Positions 18,001 through 22,716 of a DNA stretch of 28,112 nucleotides are shown here, piece after piece. The stretch covers positions 1 through 28,112 of the IMG/VR virus record IMGVR_UViG_3300048124_000287. One strand, 5' to 3'. Positions within the stretch are counted from its first letter, which is position 1; each line of letters starts with the position of its first letter. Origin of the DNA: a virus. Under the pieces are notes generated by a model. The model saw only the letters and a list, made by a program, of their open reading frames with translations. It made no database searches and was not told the origin of the DNA. The translations under genes and the position numbers were made by a program.

Positions 18001-20902
18001 CCTTTTCTTTGTTTCTGGGTTATTTTATAGCGCATTCCCTTCTTTAGGGAGCACCGTATCTTTTATTTACGGAAGACTTACATCTTTAAATGAAAATCAA
18101 AGTGATTATAATACGGCAGTAAATCCAAATTATGCGTCACGTGATGATTTTTTAAGTCAAGAATACTCGCATAGATATACAACCAATGGAAATTTCTTTT
18201 ATAACGATAATTTAGAAGACCTTTCAAACCAAGATTATATATTAGATATAAGCCCTCTCAATATGGGAGGATTTAGAAAATCCACCTATTCGACCATAGA
18301 TTGGCGTTATATGTTTTATTTTATTTCAGTAAAAGGGATTAAAGGAATAAATGACATCAATTTTGATATAAGAAATGTTCAAGGTTTCGCAAATTATCAA
18401 CTCTCAAATATGTTTTACGGGTTCAGAACATACCACGAAGAAGCTACTAGAGTCTATAACAATACAGCAAACGCCACGAATGGCCCAATAGCTACAATAG
18501 GCTCATTCAACACTGCATTACTGCATACAATAGACTTATCAGATTGGTGCACAGAAGGAACATCCAGACCAAGTCGTTTTTCTTTTGCAAACCAGACAAC
18601 ACTCGAACACGAGATTACCAAAGATAATGTATCATACATCATGTTTAAAGAGCCAGACTGGGGTATTAACTGTGATCTAAATTTAGAATATACAATCTCG
18701 AATATTACTCCAGGCTCGAGAGTTCAAGTTTTTAACTTGACTCGTTATTATGAACTTTACAACGATATAGTAAATTCAACTTCACTTGTTGATAATTTTG
18801 TTTCCTCTGAAATACAAGAAGGAGACTTATTAAGAATAAGAGTATCTTTCAATAATGGGTCTAGCGCCGAGCTTCCGCAAGAAAAAATAGTTGAATTAAG
18901 CTATCCTGGATTAAATATCGCAATGAACCCAGAATCCTCCTCAGTTTACACAGAGATAGGTGTAGACGGATCTGCAGTAAATGAGTTTTCTCTAAATAAA
19001 GTCAGAAATAGCCCTCCTGCTTATCAAATAAAAATAGACGACTCTAATGATGAAACGTTCGTTGAAAGATTCATTGCTTGGTATCTTAGTGAGGTGACTA
19101 CGGAAATTGGTATTCATGTTTTATTTGGTGCTTATGAAATCATAAATAAAAATCAAGCAAAATTAAATACTGATTACAATTATAATGTCGAAATTACATT
19201 CAGCACAGTAAGCGATTTATCTCCAGCAATTAAACTGAATAACGTTAATAGCAACATTTTATATTTCAGGGATGGTATAATAAATACTTCAGATGGCTCA
19301 TCAATAAAAAGTGAAATTGTAGAAAACGGCTTTGGCGACGGATCGTCCCCAAGTAATGAAATTATATTTGATGACATTGTGCTCGATTTATCTACCGTTG
19401 ACGCCTCTTATGGTGGAACTGATATTGAATTTGTTTTAATAGAGACTGGCAGCTTTGAAGCTAATATGACTACTGGATGCATAGACTGTCTCGGAAGCGA
19501 AGAAACTCAAGAAGTTTTTATAACAGAAGAATTTTATCTAGCTAAAACAGAAGTGACTCAAGCTCAATATGAACTTATCGCTCGCAACAATTCAATAAAT
19601 CTTGCAACAAACCCAAGCACATTCACAGGTCCGAATTTACCAGTTGAAACAGTCTCTTGGTTTGATACTGAAAAGTTTATAGGCATAATGAATACAGAAT
19701 TTACAGGATTGATACCTGTGGGATGGAGCTTTAGCTTACCATCTGAAGCAGAATGGGAATTTGCTGGAAGAGCTGGCTCTACAGGTTACTACCACTGGGG
19801 TAATAGCATCTCATCTTCAGACGCCAATTACAATTGGGATGAAGGACAAAACGATGGATCTGATGAAAATCAAACGGTAGATGTAACAGGTTATAGCCCT
19901 AATAATTCAGGAATATATGATATACATGGAAATGTTTCAGAATGGGTGCTCGATTCAGCCCAAGAGCAATATCCAGGCGAGTCAACCATCGATCCTGTCA
20001 TAGTTGCAGAAGAATACCCTCCAAATTCTGTAGTTAATCCTTTTTCTTTTGCTTCTGACGTAGAAAAAATTATTAGAGGCGGAGCATGGAACAGTGAAAG
20101 CGATAAATTAAAGTTTGGATATAGATCTAAAGCAGAATCTATTGCTAAAAGTAGGGCTGTTGGTTTTAGGCTAGCGATTAGAAAAACTCCCTTAGTTCAA
20201 TTTAATAGAGACACATTCATACTAGTGACTTTTGACTCCTCAGGCTCAATGAGTGGTGCAGAGCCTGAAATATTAGCTGCCCTTTCTGGAGGATACTTTA
20301 AATCTGGAAGTACTACTGAACGAAACCCAGAATCACTCAGAGCAATTTTACAAGATTTTTATGCAACAGCTGGAACAGAATTTTCTGGAAACACAAATCC
20401 TGCTACTAACGGAAGAGATGAGTATGATAAAAAAGTTAAATTCCTTGCGAACGGCAGTGAAAGACACTGGGAATATATAAGAAATGCTTATGGAACAGGA
20501 GGGTTAGGGGTAGGAACAGGAGATGATTTCGAAGGAGCCAAAGCTATTATATCTTTAGCATTCCAAGACGAGTCTTCGCCCTATTCTAATAATCCTACCA
20601 ACACACAGAGTCAAGCCGATATTACTCAACTAAAAGCAGATGTTTCCGCCTTACCAGCTGGCGTATTATTCTTTGCTCACTCTTTCCATGTAACAGGTAC
20701 GCCAGCCTTCAAGAGCTACCTACAAGGCATAGAAAGTGGAGTAGCTGGATTAAGTTCTAACTTCACTCTAGAAACAGAACCCTGGTCTCAAATGTTTGGA
20801 TTCTCTTATGACTTAGATGAAAATGAATCTACGCTTTATTTCAGAAACAAGATGCTTGACGCAATCGAAAGCAAAGGGTATAAACTACCCTCAGTCTTTT
20901 AA
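6056..20902 (+). CDS. Giant multidomain adhesin / receptor-binding protein (4948 aa)
   Basis: One uninterrupted frame of 4948 codons plus TAA. There is no signal peptide (it starts MSLRINRRNN), which favours a virion component over a secreted protein. Approximate residue order: LamG/concanavalin-like modules 67-1245, two cadherin-like domains 1256-1437, a Ser/Asn/Tyr-rich stretch to about 1715, BspA/DUF285 repeats 1716-2212, a beta-propeller interrupted by extra modules 2245-2992, more DUF285 repeats 2995-4168, an all-beta module 4196-4439, an FGE-sulfatase-fold domain 4446-4712 and a C-terminal VWA domain 4716-4948 with an intact DxSxS MIDAS (D4727, S4729, S4731). Nearly all of these families bind glycans or proteins in other settings. 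The gene overlaps the spanin by 29 bp and follows fibre and lysis genes. Inference: a very long tail fibre or host-adhesion protein. A decoration protein is an alternative. Confidence 0.85.
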   Translation: MSLRINRRNNFLEIKEGSNLKIFKSIPKYLKSEIPDHDFPYHLGYCGETNYGLYSEPSFHHNQDTSFLTSSAVKFNGNEFLETNEISLVDKNNFSISAWVKTSSNLEEVLITDTNYENSGSFQLKSNNENNRPEFSVFDGTGFISVTGNSGINDNDWHFLNVNFSCDQNTKNSSIEIYIDSKLQNSKNITGFIELDNIETSGSFNSQKSQLYKLFDKDHATYIEMSGSQDESDFYFSNPITGGIDKIRYRAINDSAAYGEVKASLILKDKITEEVSIFDFQSFVSSNFDSNKGVSNISTIAKTQTPAPNAIPEYGISYSPVNFLFSTGCPTDCTYFNLQNKTWFPLQEYNIDYNHENTYNRGFYPLRPQDEIDYETDSNGDIIENEPKNIKANFNTWQTYAPFLYGRDWDTTQFLDKEIIGFRYKYSPSTTENATFGMDFSRIIEFGLYLKNSEYNLLETSPLNGFSGLVSNHNKSFNLTIGSTASENKTNFLNGSIDQILLSDKTLTQDEIDSFYSERDSISYSSELADELKLISWYDFSNTNIIGWDRHSKVTTEQLVRLYNFNNTREDSSPYAIKPELFGDLSFSTEVVKFPGYAAFFNGSTYLFDPGGREMDFQSNFTIECFINFSTAPNNKQTILSSKNFQSDSTSMEYYFMNDKMYFDIYQLDNKIITIESEKLNISTNQYYHIAVCRNRNTINLFFNQSLCGVAELPFYVPISDTQNGLYISDGLHGYIQDLRIIQDSALYEPNLYIDDFYKRLDNQFTERHNLYTTSHYPLHESVTMSDSRGIYIPQGHYLETANDHKAFNFHKRSFSICLWFRLENLNKSGFVLGSWNDEGGYSHSYALRYVKNFRNQVNTLVFLASEDGTNFRSVKTAKLENNIISPETWYFTSITYNEDDKSLNMYLYNDTEYIGSTSMKVNSFFTISRRDDFQINGVKHTESSNTFLDLSLSQLFFSHRTFSFIDVQNFWNSGVGITYDENNTNFNRDLIAWFDFSEGSINDVNGNKNLSSSSAFSIVEGRKKLESIDDGSEIFLGKITGGDNLLFNMSGNRPTYKISGINSLPSIEFDKDNLSFLDSNFELDFVSSFTLYFCFQSLGQNNDFAPIIDFSNSESEGLSILWKDTPGQEYLGELKLLVNGEELILKEENFIRNINVVSLEWNVHKEKLFITINNSRLSSSPRVLHKTGLQTNFAKTPLSLGKFYYDFNNELITFNGLLSEVLLNKNYSDPNILEYFSCKYNSIHPGYPVDYIYDDETPSILFDLKELNQTIGEGTTSLGRLKCDLQNPIFSIVDSDDFTINSDGYISLTSPADRETEAYTFTILVEDEDSDLSETVSFISYVQIDNIIAIIDTSNLTKYISSGNKSAGKQLGRVTTTEAVDWSIFSSTDASISITSSGYIELAEDVSEGVSSFSFVISATDYQENITSTTHTVEIVNLDGHTEIEFTPRSNNYIDIETIFLPNSTWIEFESEGESEIFPLPTNNGVFTYLINSNSLRTESSFNTPRTSRYSHPLYDFYDSDNLSYRSALNPITSTNSEHSYLDSETLSANSSNPQSYDQYVSGYINAFEESDNPSYYYDNPTELRIHLTNNKFDSEQPNSSTYFESSIIENTELAACKKVLDNLKYIADSNPYSVDPPDFSIANNTHRIFRIYTSSNQNNKPCKIRLKTVSLSIKSSNSSTPPDIKIKADQDSFLQHLSFGYTSDSPTQSFINKLTLDCETDQLISLRSFFNNLGACNEIEKINFNTKNVITLHDAFANIIRNDAINDNIKNFLSSLSFENLITAEKCFRMSHFTGTSDLNLSNWNTWNLQIIDKMFEDSKFYQCQLKFLSEDINTITPPRHYGSSNDFDDVEPDSYLPNNSYITYFNGIMNSTFYTKKIRSARECFRNIIISSQTLTTTDVHQPTRHITIDNTPTKNKNGTDYLVATRTPELYSRYAATVLNQINYEYEELGNLDCFLNTELNLNCFELDLCCASKNMFYASNVEKIKIRNLNFTRKFDLSYFFYNSEFLRFVEFPEATPIKPTESLAYSTRSMFQDCLFLENLGIQTFAGQYAQFENHKSFIDGFSFFNLDHCVDASSTFQNCYVITNISIPRFTNIINLAQFAQNCRSLSKVEGFSTHAENNPKIIYLAKKADGELDGMNEAEEMDWIIENNLHLQTCNTKNLRSLSLAFNNCERIRKLVFSGLSTNKAKNLSKAFSNCRTLREIRIGLEYHTNNYRNGVIATDRHNIQEYWDNAAVPAESIDFGASFGSSGKGNVKINGKGNVYAESIGGAGVKVFEYDAALDQWNQRGETINAPSNSYNKFGHAIEIDENGERIIVSDFPDSGSTGSGYVQIFEWSGGSWGQLGDTIVSKESSNDTFGADVSISKDGNIVAISTEGDPLTRNASHQVEFQVLTFANQPGGFLTLYLSETYSSYTTFVIEFSAPETDPTITQNDTTLTLNFPYNNYGVYYPYIIDIINWLNLQPGISAEASSAVNLNNSGLEQSESGQTAYISPITLTKGTKIFSLEDSNWVQLGETISAGQSINLNNNGSIISIGDPEYNTDSANNVGKVEVFEFDSSTWIKLGSTITGPDTSPVLTKTVANIATTDGGASEDPARVIELDLTEEYLNVENFSLNFYQNASEAVLSNGGLDLAINVDFSAADVSEDFFFTIPVQRRESGPQWWGPNYVYQRGGTITVSGAGLNVNTTFTLTFTAAGTPATFDHDIDNNTVTLTYPRFSSNQTFRVWTTGGGSTYLSMGKDPSVISLVNFINNQSGFSATTTAATSFENRSPPGTLQGTYNSTYSGEGQGPYVEQFVNWINNSVENISARITVPYDSETNSGIELDQFLRPQDRSDIVKSYTDADDNRFGYNDINFNGNRVIVGATHSNTEVGEDSGLVKIFDYNGTEWTQVGTTINGHESLAKEGLVSINKVGNIIITGGINKRNFRIFKEINSEWIEQHSESHIISSTKEVSIDMDYSGDNTISIQSSDAVVRTRKEREIQIYNVNGFFDTRECRDFSSMFQNCLMLNHFGGKLLPTPELSSSNDVFGIIDDKIFDSLAFNYKSAVNLEQMFSSVFSDYLSNFISDVKAMQQNFRIFGSSTYYVEIRQMFEVETTQEIEELMSIYFDLDDPLDLPAINTATSLFYSSLGVESLGSPKRLYSAINAGQANDIIAWSKNSSSSTIPDESIDTALSVLQSEAFDVIPEHKSFFFNFYDREIDSEISLKSVFIMNENIESVRFLKNPNFKNKINNISNSFNICRRLRDFIDLRGFNLKSVESADSVFRDCYHIKNIYFDDTFLSEDNATIDISFMFYNCYFLQSINSSNWIGDKLYTMRYVFSNCHSIESINLSKLNPENCLSFAQAFYECNSINELNLNNFSTKLGIDFSQMFEGVGGAYPVWEFIYEPYGPEGSSGTVSNRQPDHLYRHARGIYTYFMNNYIRDNSNNIIPPSSDFTLNVYQDITYLSWYSLFFGSFATYDMSQPYESPSAYLYFDFLRDNFFTEAQSTMPTQAEYDAYINGKWDNSEGLDSIDLTSFDISNACETSHYNYSSYSMTPAINTTYREFFGDKYLPRLSVSSSVMQQPPTTNIALSPFFLKAKESANLYYFEKINESDHPLDYTDRLFNEFEKAYEGDEEIYSRNFNFLADPYSQLFFSFRGRLRGGVSDMFNNLSINTLTIPENFKISNHSKKFINSNLVGSSVGFIKQLMQNASSKLFYTQDEILNFMNDPNYEDIQNIGTSNNPNPLYGSFEIALSPSCDNLFEDLRANELNISDNFLESLSATRDITNLFNSASSRNINEHWSYEEYSPGQILGGAIKTNSTNFSKLNTSSVVFFHRAFSKAMLENLDLSTLNTSKGLDLSYMFNYWDLSLNPLVLSNMDTSSARTMSYMFSEIKDHSSQTAIPSALDLSSLSFKNVTNIQGIFENTNINIVTIPTYSNLFKTSSDTNLINISNAFRQTTEGVSPSESVHHNNIKEKIDKINSLIANLSKGDTSDLFFVSGLFYSAFPSLGSTVSFIYGRLTSLNENQSDYNTAVNPNYASRDDFLSQEYSHRYTTNGNFFYNDNLEDLSNQDYILDISPLNMGGFRKSTYSTIDWRYMFYFISVKGIKGINDINFDIRNVQGFANYQLSNMFYGFRTYHEEATRVYNNTANATNGPIATIGSFNTALLHTIDLSDWCTEGTSRPSRFSFANQTTLEHEITKDNVSYIMFKEPDWGINCDLNLEYTISNITPGSRVQVFNLTRYYELYNDIVNSTSLVDNFVSSEIQEGDLLRIRVSFNNGSSAELPQEKIVELSYPGLNIAMNPESSSVYTEIGVDGSAVNEFSLNKVRNSPPAYQIKIDDSNDETFVERFIAWYLSEVTTEIGIHVLFGAYEIINKNQAKLNTDYNYNVEITFSTVSDLSPAIKLNNVNSNILYFRDGIINTSDGSSIKSEIVENGFGDGSSPSNEIIFDDIVLDLSTVDASYGGTDIEFVLIETGSFEANMTTGCIDCLGSEETQEVFITEEFYLAKTEVTQAQYELIARNNSINLATNPSTFTGPNLPVETVSWFDTEKFIGIMNTEFTGLIPVGWSFSLPSEAEWEFAGRAGSTGYYHWGNSISSSDANYNWDEGQNDGSDENQTVDVTGYSPNNSGIYDIHGNVSEWVLDSAQEQYPGESTIDPVIVAEEYPPNSVVNPFSFASDVEKIIRGGAWNSESDKLKFGYRSKAESIAKSRAVGFRLAIRKTPLVQFNRDTFILVTFDSSGSMSGAEPEILAALSGGYFKSGSTTERNPESLRAILQDFYATAGTEFSGNTNPATNGRDEYDKKVKFLANGSERHWEYIRNAYGTGGLGVGTGDDFEGAKAIISLAFQDESSPYSNNPTNTQSQADITQLKADVSALPAGVLFFAHSFHVTGTPAFKSYLQGIESGVAGLSSNFTLETEPWSQMFGFSYDLDENESTLYFRNKMLDAIESKGYKLPSVF
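6250..9790 (+). other. LamG / concanavalin A-like module array in the giant protein
   Basis: Residues about 67-1245 hold about four beta-sandwich modules recognisable by the LamG_3 pattern: a marker such as VKFNGNEFLE, AAFFNGSTYLF or YIPQGHYLE; then FSISAWVK, FTIECFI, FSICLWF or FTLYFCF; then WHFLNV, YYHIAV or WYFTSI; and a closing LNGSIDQILLSDKTL-type strand. The first module is split: between about residues 199 and 470 lies an insert beginning LFDKDHATYIEM that loosely resembles a discoidin-type strand pattern. These folds usually bind glycans. Boundaries are by eye. Confidence 0.65.
9820..10370 (+). other. Two cadherin-like domains in the giant protein
   Basis: Two consecutive units (residues about 1256-1347 and 1348-1437) show the bacterial cadherin pattern: FSIVDSDDFTINSDGYISL ... 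YTFTILVEDED, and WSIFSS ... ISITSSGYIELA ... FSFVISATDYQ. Such domains act as rigid Ca2+-stabilised spacers. Confidence 0.55.
11180..12700 (+). repeat. BspA-like (DUF285) repeat block 1
   Basis: Protein-level repeats with the DUF285 signature M-F-x-x-C-x-x-[IL] and a following strand. Examples: RSMFQDCLFLENLGI, SSTFQNCYVITNISI, SLAFNNCERIRKLVF, SKAFSNCRTLREIRI. About ten units are visible between residues 1716 and 2212, with irregular spacers. BspA-like repeats form curved leucine-rich-like solenoids used in adhesion. The DNA itself is not obviously repetitive, so the units are old. Confidence 0.7.
12790..15030 (+). other. Beta-propeller (FG-GAP/integrin-alpha-like) interrupted by inserted modules
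   Basis: Five to six blade motifs are readable: VKVFEY ... W-x-x-RGETI, VQIFEW ... W-x-QLGDTI, TKIFSL ... W-x-QLGETI, VEVFEF ... W-x-KLGSTI, VKIFDY ... W-x-QVGTTI and a degenerate FRIFKE ... WIEQ. Between them come F-G-x-x-[VI]-x-[IL]-x-x-[DN]-G-x-x-[IV] segments typical of these propellers. Blades 2/3 and 4/5 are separated by foreign modules (about 13215-13560 and 13800-14580), so the propeller has to close around two insertions. The whole propeller splits the DUF285 region in two. Confidence 0.6.
15040..18560 (+). repeat. BspA-like (DUF285) repeat block 2
   Basis: About seventeen further units (residues about 2995-4168), from SSMFQNCLMLNHF through DSVFRDCYHIKNIYF, SFMFYNCYFLQSINS, RYVFSNCHSIESINL and AQAFYECNSINELNL to LDLSTLNTSKGLDLSYMFN and LSNMFYGFR. 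Early units keep the Cys; later ones lose it (SYMFNYW, SYMFSEI, QGIFENT). Long Asn/Ser/Tyr-rich spacers separate some units. It continues the solenoid begun in block 1 after the propeller insertion. Confidence 0.7.
19391..20190 (+). other. FGE-sulfatase (SUMF1/C-type-lectin) fold domain without catalytic cysteines
   Basis: Residues about 4446-4712 follow the formylglycine-generating-enzyme pattern from end to end: FVLIETGSF, FYLAKTEVTQAQYE, LPVETVSWFD, FSLPSEAEWEFAGRAG, GIYDIHGNVSEWV (GNVSEW at 4625-4630), RGGAWN (4674-4679) and VGFRLAIRK (4702-4710). The segment after RGGAWN, where true FGE has its two active cysteines, contains none (SESDKLKFGYRSKAES). A binding rather than enzymatic role is therefore expected. 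This is the same broad fold used by variable proteins of diversity-generating retroelements. Confidence 0.85.
20201..20899 (+). other. C-terminal von Willebrand factor A (VWA) domain
   Basis: Residues about 4716-4948. The first strand TFILVTFDSSGSMSG carries the MIDAS triad D4727-x-S4729-x-S4731. A Gly-rich loop with a TGDD segment follows, then a helix-strand stretch (FEGAKAIISLAF; PAGVLFFAHSFHV). MIDAS sites bind divalent cations and acidic ligands. It ends the giant protein, so it may lie at the distal tip or at an anchoring point. Confidence 0.8.
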
Positions 20903-20918
20903 TTAACACAATTTAATA

Positions 20919-20947
20919 TTGACTTTGATCTTTATTCAATCTATAAT
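20919..20947 (+). promoter_or_regulatory. Sigma70-like promoter of nrdB
   Basis: TTGACT (20919-20924), exact 17-nt spacer, TATAAT (20942-20947): a near-consensus promoter in the 60-base gap after the giant gene. The ATG at 20963 is 15 nt after the -10, so the leader would be about 8 nt, with no Shine-Dalgarno. nrdB can therefore be transcribed independently of the upstream gene. Confidence 0.75.
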
Positions 20948-20962
20948 CGTTATATATAAATT

Positions 20963-21976
20963 ATGAAAGATAAAACAGGAGAACTACTAACAAAAAATAT
21001 TGCAGGAGTAAATAGAATTTTACCTCATAAACATAAATACGCTTGGGATTTATTTCTTAAAAGTTGCGCCAATAATTGGATGCCAACAGAAATCTCAATG
21101 CAGAATGATATTCAACAATGGAAAAACAATGAAATTACAGAAGATGAAAAACTACTTGTTAAACGCTGTCTTGGATTTTTTGCTGGATCTGAGTCTTTGG
21201 TTGGTAATAACCTTTTGTTATCTGCTTTCCGCTTTATCACAGATGCTGAGTGCCGCCAATACATACTTCGTCAAGCTTTTGAAGAGAGCCTTCACAATCT
21301 TACGGTAGTCTATATATGTGACAGTTTAGACCTAGAAATAGAAGAAGTATTTGCTGCATATGAAAATATACCAAGCATCAAGGCTAAAGATGACTTCTTA
21401 ATGTCTATCACGAACGATATTAGTCGTCAAGACTTCAATCCACACACGAAAGAAGGTAAGCAAGAAATATTAAGAAACTTTCTTACTTATTGGATTGTAT
21501 GTGAAGGTACATTTTTCTTTAGCGGCTTCGCTATGTTACTAGCTCTTGGCAGACAAAACAAACTCCAAGGAATCTCAGATCAAATAAAATACACACTGAG
21601 AGATGAAAGTTCTCACATTGCATTTGGAACTTATTTAATTAACACATTAATTGAGCAAAATCCATCAATATGGACTAAAGCAATTCAAGATGAATTTATC
21701 GAGCATATAAAGAAAGCTGTAGAGCTAGAAATTGCATATGCACATGATGTACTTCCAACTGGAATTTTAGGATTGAATGCAGAAATGTTCGTCGATTACA
21801 TGCACTATATAGGCAACAGAAGGCTAGAGGCAATAGGCTTAGACTATCGCTTTCCTAGTGACAAAAACCCATTTCCTTGGCTAGGAGAAGTTGTTGACGT
21901 TCAAGCTATGGGCAACTTCTTTGAGAGAAGAGTAAGAGAGTACCAACAAAGTGGATCGTTAGAAGACGACTTCTAA
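20963..21976 (+). CDS. nrdB: Ribonucleoside-diphosphate reductase, beta subunit, class Ic-like (no radical tyrosine)
   Basis: 337 residues; the radical-generating subunit that pairs with NrdA. The di-metal site is readable: E77 (FFAGSESLV), E108 and H111 (AFEESLH), E181 (VCEGTFFF), E215 and H218 (RDESSH). E. coli NrdB has Asp84 at the first ligand and Tyr122 as radical. Here the first ligand is Glu77, and the residue seven after E108, the radical position, is Val115. Glu plus Phe/Leu/Val at these places defines class Ic (chlamydial type) reductases, which use a Mn(IV)/Fe(III) cofactor instead of a tyrosyl radical. W39 and Y327 (REYQQSGSLEDDF tail) fit the radical-transfer path. It has its own promoter and is about 18.5 kb from nrdA. 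Bases 21160-21310 show a CTT/CGC-rich codon patch like that in nrdA. Confidence 0.96.
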   Translation: MKDKTGELLTKNIAGVNRILPHKHKYAWDLFLKSCANNWMPTEISMQNDIQQWKNNEITEDEKLLVKRCLGFFAGSESLVGNNLLLSAFRFITDAECRQYILRQAFEESLHNLTVVYICDSLDLEIEEVFAAYENIPSIKAKDDFLMSITNDISRQDFNPHTKEGKQEILRNFLTYWIVCEGTFFFSGFAMLLALGRQNKLQGISDQIKYTLRDESSHIAFGTYLINTLIEQNPSIWTKAIQDEFIEHIKKAVELEIAYAHDVLPTGILGLNAEMFVDYMHYIGNRRLEAIGLDYRFPSDKNPFPWLGEVVDVQAMGNFFERRVREYQQSGSLEDDF

Positions 21977-21977
21977 A

Positions 21978-22664
21978 TTACTTTTCTTTCTTTTTCTTAC
22001 TAGATTCTTGAGCTTTTTTTAAGGATTTGGGGTCTGGGTAGTCTTTATCTCCAGGTTTTGCTGGTTTATAGTTTTTACCCATTCTTTTTTTCTTGTTTCT
22101 AATATTTTCCCAAAGCCCAGGTTTTGAAGCATCTGATTCTTTTTCCTTACTAGGAGTTTTATCTTTTTTATCGTCCTTAGTGTTTTTACCCTTTTTTTGT
22201 AAAATTTTCTTTTGAAGAGCTGGAGGTAATTTTTTTTGCTCTTTTGTTAGTTCGGCATCTGATTCATCTAGAAAAGACACCATTTCTTCTTCAGCCTGTT
22301 GTTCTCCTTTAGTCATTTTAGTGACGCTTTTTTTACTCCACATTTTACAACTCCAATATTTAGCTTTTGTCTTAGGTCCAGGATTATCGCAACCATGTCT
22401 AGCTCTAAAACTCTTACGCCTTGCAGGATCGTCTCGCTTGATGGACATATTCGGATCGCCGAAATTAACCTTAACAACATTCCCCTTATCATTTTTCACA
22501 TAAACAGAAAACTTTTTAGGCCCTCCAGGAGTTCTAAATGGCTTATTTAATTTCTTGCCTTTATTTTTTTCAGCAGCCCATGCTTCTTCAGTAATTAATT
22601 CTTCATTACCTTGTTGTGCTAATAATTGATCCTTAATTTGTTGAGTAAAATCTAATTCTTTCAT
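21978..22664 (-). CDS. Lys-rich phage protein with a conserved domain of unknown function
   Basis: 228 residues; the only reverse-strand gene. Its stop is one base from the nrdB stop (convergent). Residues 40-109 form the compact conserved part: FRTPGGPKKFSVYVKN, VKVNFGDPNMSIKRDDP, SFRARHGCDNPGPKTKAKYW and SCKMW. H90, C92 and C106 are candidate metal ligands. I recall this segment from many T4-like marine phages, where its function is unknown. The C-terminal ~90 residues are extremely Lys-rich and look disordered, with a GLWENIRNKKKRMG motif that I also associate with phage proteins. Binding to DNA or other polyanions is plausible from composition. The start is the ATG at 22664, 14 nt after a GTGTAA element on the same strand. 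Being head-to-head with 22731, it shares a short divergent control region. Confidence 0.75.
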   Translation of the reverse strand: MKELDFTQQIKDQLLAQQGNEELITEEAWAAEKNKGKKLNKPFRTPGGPKKFSVYVKNDKGNVVKVNFGDPNMSIKRDDPARRKSFRARHGCDNPGPKTKAKYWSCKMWSKKSVTKMTKGEQQAEEEMVSFLDESDAELTKEQKKLPPALQKKILQKKGKNTKDDKKDKTPSKEKESDASKPGLWENIRNKKKRMGKNYKPAKPGDKDYPDPKSLKKAQESSKKKKEK

Positions 22665-22678
22665 ACTAAGTTTTACAC
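22665..22678 (-). promoter_or_regulatory. GTGTAA-type start-proximal element (copy 2, reverse strand)
   Basis: Read on the minus strand: GTGTAAAACT, then TAGT, then the ATG at 22664. The spacing to the start codon is identical to the three + strand copies. It forms half of a divergent control region with the copy at 22717. Confidence 0.5.
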
Positions 22679-22716
22679 ATTATTTATTTAATAAATAAAA
22701 CTTTTTATATTTTTGT

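Noticed and set aside
19391-20190. Diversity-generating retroelement variable region in the FGE-fold domain
   Set aside because: No reverse transcriptase and no A-biased template repeat could be seen in the window, and the domain is not at the C-terminus as in typical target proteins. The fold is suggestive, but the system is not supported here.
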